Assembly: GCA_030627475.1 (NCBI GenBank)
Contig: DAOURZ010000054.1
Location: forward strand, 1 to 7,592
DNA length: 7,592 nt
Origin: Deltaproteobacteria bacterium
Lineage (GTDB): Bacteria > Desulfobacterota > Desulfobacteria > Desulfobacterales > ETH-SRB1
Direction: 5' to 3'
The translations under genes were made by a program, and so were the position numbers. Under the pieces are notes generated by a model, which saw only the letters and a program-made list of their open reading frames with translations, was not told the origin of the DNA and did no database searches. The stretch's first letter is position 1, and each line of letters starts with the position of its first letter. This document shows positions 6,631 through 7,592 of this stretch, one piece after another.

Positions 6631-7008
6631 TTTCCAGAAAGATAGTAGTATTTTTCTAACTTCACCCTGTCCTATAAGGTCAGTAAACTTTGTATAATTT
6701 GATTCTTCCCATCTTATTCGACCTGCAATAACTGCAGGCGATATGCCAAGATCGTTTGCCAGGGTAATTATCTCTGTTTTGTTGGGTAATAGATGTTTTT
6801 TTTCCTCCCAAATATTAGATGAGATAAAGGATTCGTGTGCAAATTTATCTGCGTTATCTTCGACCTCATCTAATTCATGTTTAGCGCTTGTATCATCCAT
6901 AATAATTTCTTTTTCATCTTTTGTAATATCACAGTTGCTTATATGTCCCAATTCATGAAGCAGTGTAAACCAAAAATTATCCAGACGATCATGCCGTAAC
7001 GTCATAGC
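6628..7008 (-). pseudogene. 5'-truncated ImmA/IrrE (HigA-linked) metallopeptidase
   Basis: The frame holds the C-terminal part of an ImmA/IrrE-type zinc metallopeptidase. The segment LRHDRLDNFWFTLLHELGH carries the zinc motif HELGH, and E-D-N-A-D-K-F-A about 30 residues later supplies the expected third ligand glutamate. The tail (ISPAVIAGRIRWEESNY ... LIGQGEVRKIL) matches the C-terminus of XRE-antitoxin/ImmA fusion proteins of the HigA kind, which usually have 350 or more residues. Upstream of about 7008 the similarity stops and the frame runs into a 125-bp inverted-repeat element, so the N-terminal HTH and the first part of the peptidase domain are gone. The first internal ATG is at 7003-7005, with no ribosome site. 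A TTG at 7054-7056 inside the element is also in frame. It lies 10 nt before fic in the operon. The remaining domain might still be made but would lack DNA binding. Confidence 0.75.
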
Positions 7009-7133
7009 GGCTACCAACGTAAGGCGGGACAGCCTGTAAATCCAATCAGTTAACAACCCCTTGGATTTTGCTTGATTGTGGAATTGCTATAGAATCAAAA
7101 TGGCGAAAAGTGTCCCGCTTTAAGTTGGTAGCC
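7009..7133. mobile_element. 125-bp MITE-like inverted-repeat element
   Basis: The ends are 23-bp inverted repeats, 7009-7031 (GGCTACCAACGTAAGGCGGG...) and 7111-7133, matching at 21 of 23 positions. Inside is a second perfect 8-bp inverted repeat, AAATCCAA 7038-7045 and TTGGATTT 7061-7068. The element has no coding capacity of its own. It lies exactly between the broken 5' side of the immA remnant and the reverse transcriptase fragment, and I see no target-site duplication. This suggests it stayed behind after a deletion or recombination, or is an end of a lost insertion sequence. The transposase that would move it is unknown. Confidence 0.6.
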
Positions 7134-7251
7134 CCTCCACATCGTTTACCCTGTGTCGGATTGTCTCTCGCAATAAATTGTGGGGGATGTTGTCGAATAG
7201 TCCTATAATATCTTCGCTTAAGATCCAGTTGATGTTCAGTTTAATGCACTT
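7120..7251 (-). pseudogene. Fragment of a group II intron-type reverse transcriptase
   Basis: The frame reads INWILSEDIIGLFDNIPH and then LLRETIRHRVND. This closely resembles the reverse transcriptase block with the first catalytic aspartate (family consensus roughly 'W-aDIkGFFDNI-H-LL') and the helix after it in group II intron-encoded proteins. Similarity covers about 7141-7242. Downstream the frame enters the inverted-repeat element and stops at 7120-7122. The rest of the protein, including YADD, maturase and endonuclease parts, is absent. It is a dead internal fragment of about 35 recognisable residues. Other reverse transcriptase classes (retron, DGR) are possible but fit less well. Confidence 0.6.
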
Positions 7252-7417
7252 TTAGCGAAGTTCGCTTTTTCTTTTTGTAGTTTCTAACCCAGGTTGCTAC
7301 CGTTGAACTCGGGATGTTTGCCTCTCTGGCAAAACTTACTACAGATCGATCCGGATTGAAAAAGATTTTTTGCAGCATTGATTCTTTAAATTCTTGTGAA
7401 TATACCGTCGTGATCAT
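7241..7417 (-). pseudogene. N-terminal fragment of an HTH transposase (OrfA type)
   Basis: The 58-residue frame begins with ATG at 7415-7417 and contains YSQEFKESMLQKI, then FAREANIPSSTVATWVRNY. This is the classic opening of HTH_Tnp_1-type transposases (IS3 OrfA-like and relatives), a short helix followed by helix-turn-helix with 'iaREagIp-sT---W'. It ends after a Lys-rich tract at TAA 7241-7243, where normal proteins continue for some 40 or more residues, and directly runs into the reverse transcriptase fragment. The start overlaps the IstA-like frame by about 30 nt. A likely element end (TGTGTCAGGGTAGATG on the minus strand, around 7472-7487) lies upstream. I conclude it is an inserted, then interrupted, insertion sequence. 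Confidence 0.6.
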
Positions 7418-7592
7418 GTGACTTCTCTATCGCCCTGTCAAATTTTAATTTTTTTAACTCAATTGAGGCGACATCTACCCTGACACATAGGGCAAGCCAC
7501 TGGTCAATCTTTGACTCTCTTTCTATATGCACCTGAACCGAGTCGTTCCAATCTTTTTTATCTATAAACTTACGAATGGTCTTTCGATCAAA
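7386..7592 (-). pseudogene. IS21-type IstA transposase fragment (partial at edge)
   Basis: The frame is open to the right edge and reads FDRKTIRKFIDKKDWN, then ESKIDQWLALC, before losing similarity. The 'fDRkTIRKyI' helix followed by a spacer and 'SKiD' is typical of the N-terminal HTH region of IstA transposases of IS21 elements. From about residue 36 (near 7487) the sequence changes character, and what follows is probably the end of the next insertion sequence with a chance open frame up to the TAA at 7386-7388. A complete IstA would have several hundred residues, and no IstB is visible. The identification rests on about 35 residues. Confidence 0.42.

Noticed and set aside
6618..6665. Longer N-terminus for the Fic protein (16 extra residues)
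   Set aside because: The extension overlaps immA and lacks a ribosome site, whereas the ATG at 6615-6617 follows AGGAGAGG.
7009..7133. Integron attC site
   Set aside because: Length and inverted ends are suggestive, but the ends read TACCAAC/GTTGGTA, which do not fit RYYYAAC/GTTRRRY, and no cassette array or integrase is seen.
1..7592. CRISPR array, tRNA or rRNA genes
   Set aside because: No regularly spaced direct repeats of suitable length and no tRNA-like cloverleaf or conserved rRNA sequence was seen on either strand.

Overview
The window is about 7.6 kb of AT-leaning (roughly 40% GC by eye) bacterial DNA. The Cys-rich small protein at 759-1010 ends in a motif I associate with Desulfobacterota-type (former Deltaproteobacteria) SAP-related proteins. 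The PEGA-bearing Ser/Thr kinase and the many short palindromic and mobile remnants would suit such a genome. The assignment is an inference, not a proof.

Layout. Bases 1-1010 (+ strand) hold two translationally coupled genes: an unrecognised basic protein that is open at the window edge, and an 83-residue Cys-rich protein. Bases 1011-1225 hold a foldable, leader-like segment and two tiny overlapping ORFs, one with a strong ribosome binding site. From 1226 to the right end everything reads on the minus strand. In transcription order (right to left) it runs: a pile of decayed mobile DNA (IS21-type IstA fragment, HTH transposase fragment, group II-intron-type reverse transcriptase fragment, 125-bp inverted-repeat element); an ImmA/HigA-type metallopeptidase gene that has lost its 5' part at the edge of that element; fic; a full-length hsdR; a truncated YgjP/DUF45 (M48) metallopeptidase; and a complete membrane-anchored Ser/Thr kinase with a PEGA domain.

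How the genes fit together. The immA-fic-hsdR-peptidase order with 4-10 nt gaps and a 4-nt overlap is the 3' half of an accessory-rich type I restriction-modification operon. The partners HsdM and HsdS would be expected upstream of immA, exactly where the mobile wreckage begins. Both ends of the operon are therefore broken, although hsdR and fic remain intact. HsdR also carries two kinds of short repeat absorbed in frame: inverted heptanucleotide arrays near residues 226-271 and a GGGGCAG...CTGCCCC palindrome at residues 985-993. The kinase looks like an independent gene that now abuts the operon's broken end.

No wholly new multi-gene system is evident. The most unusual observations are the in-frame repeats in hsdR, the 125-bp inverted-repeat element at the immA breakpoint, and the structured leader at 1020-1078.
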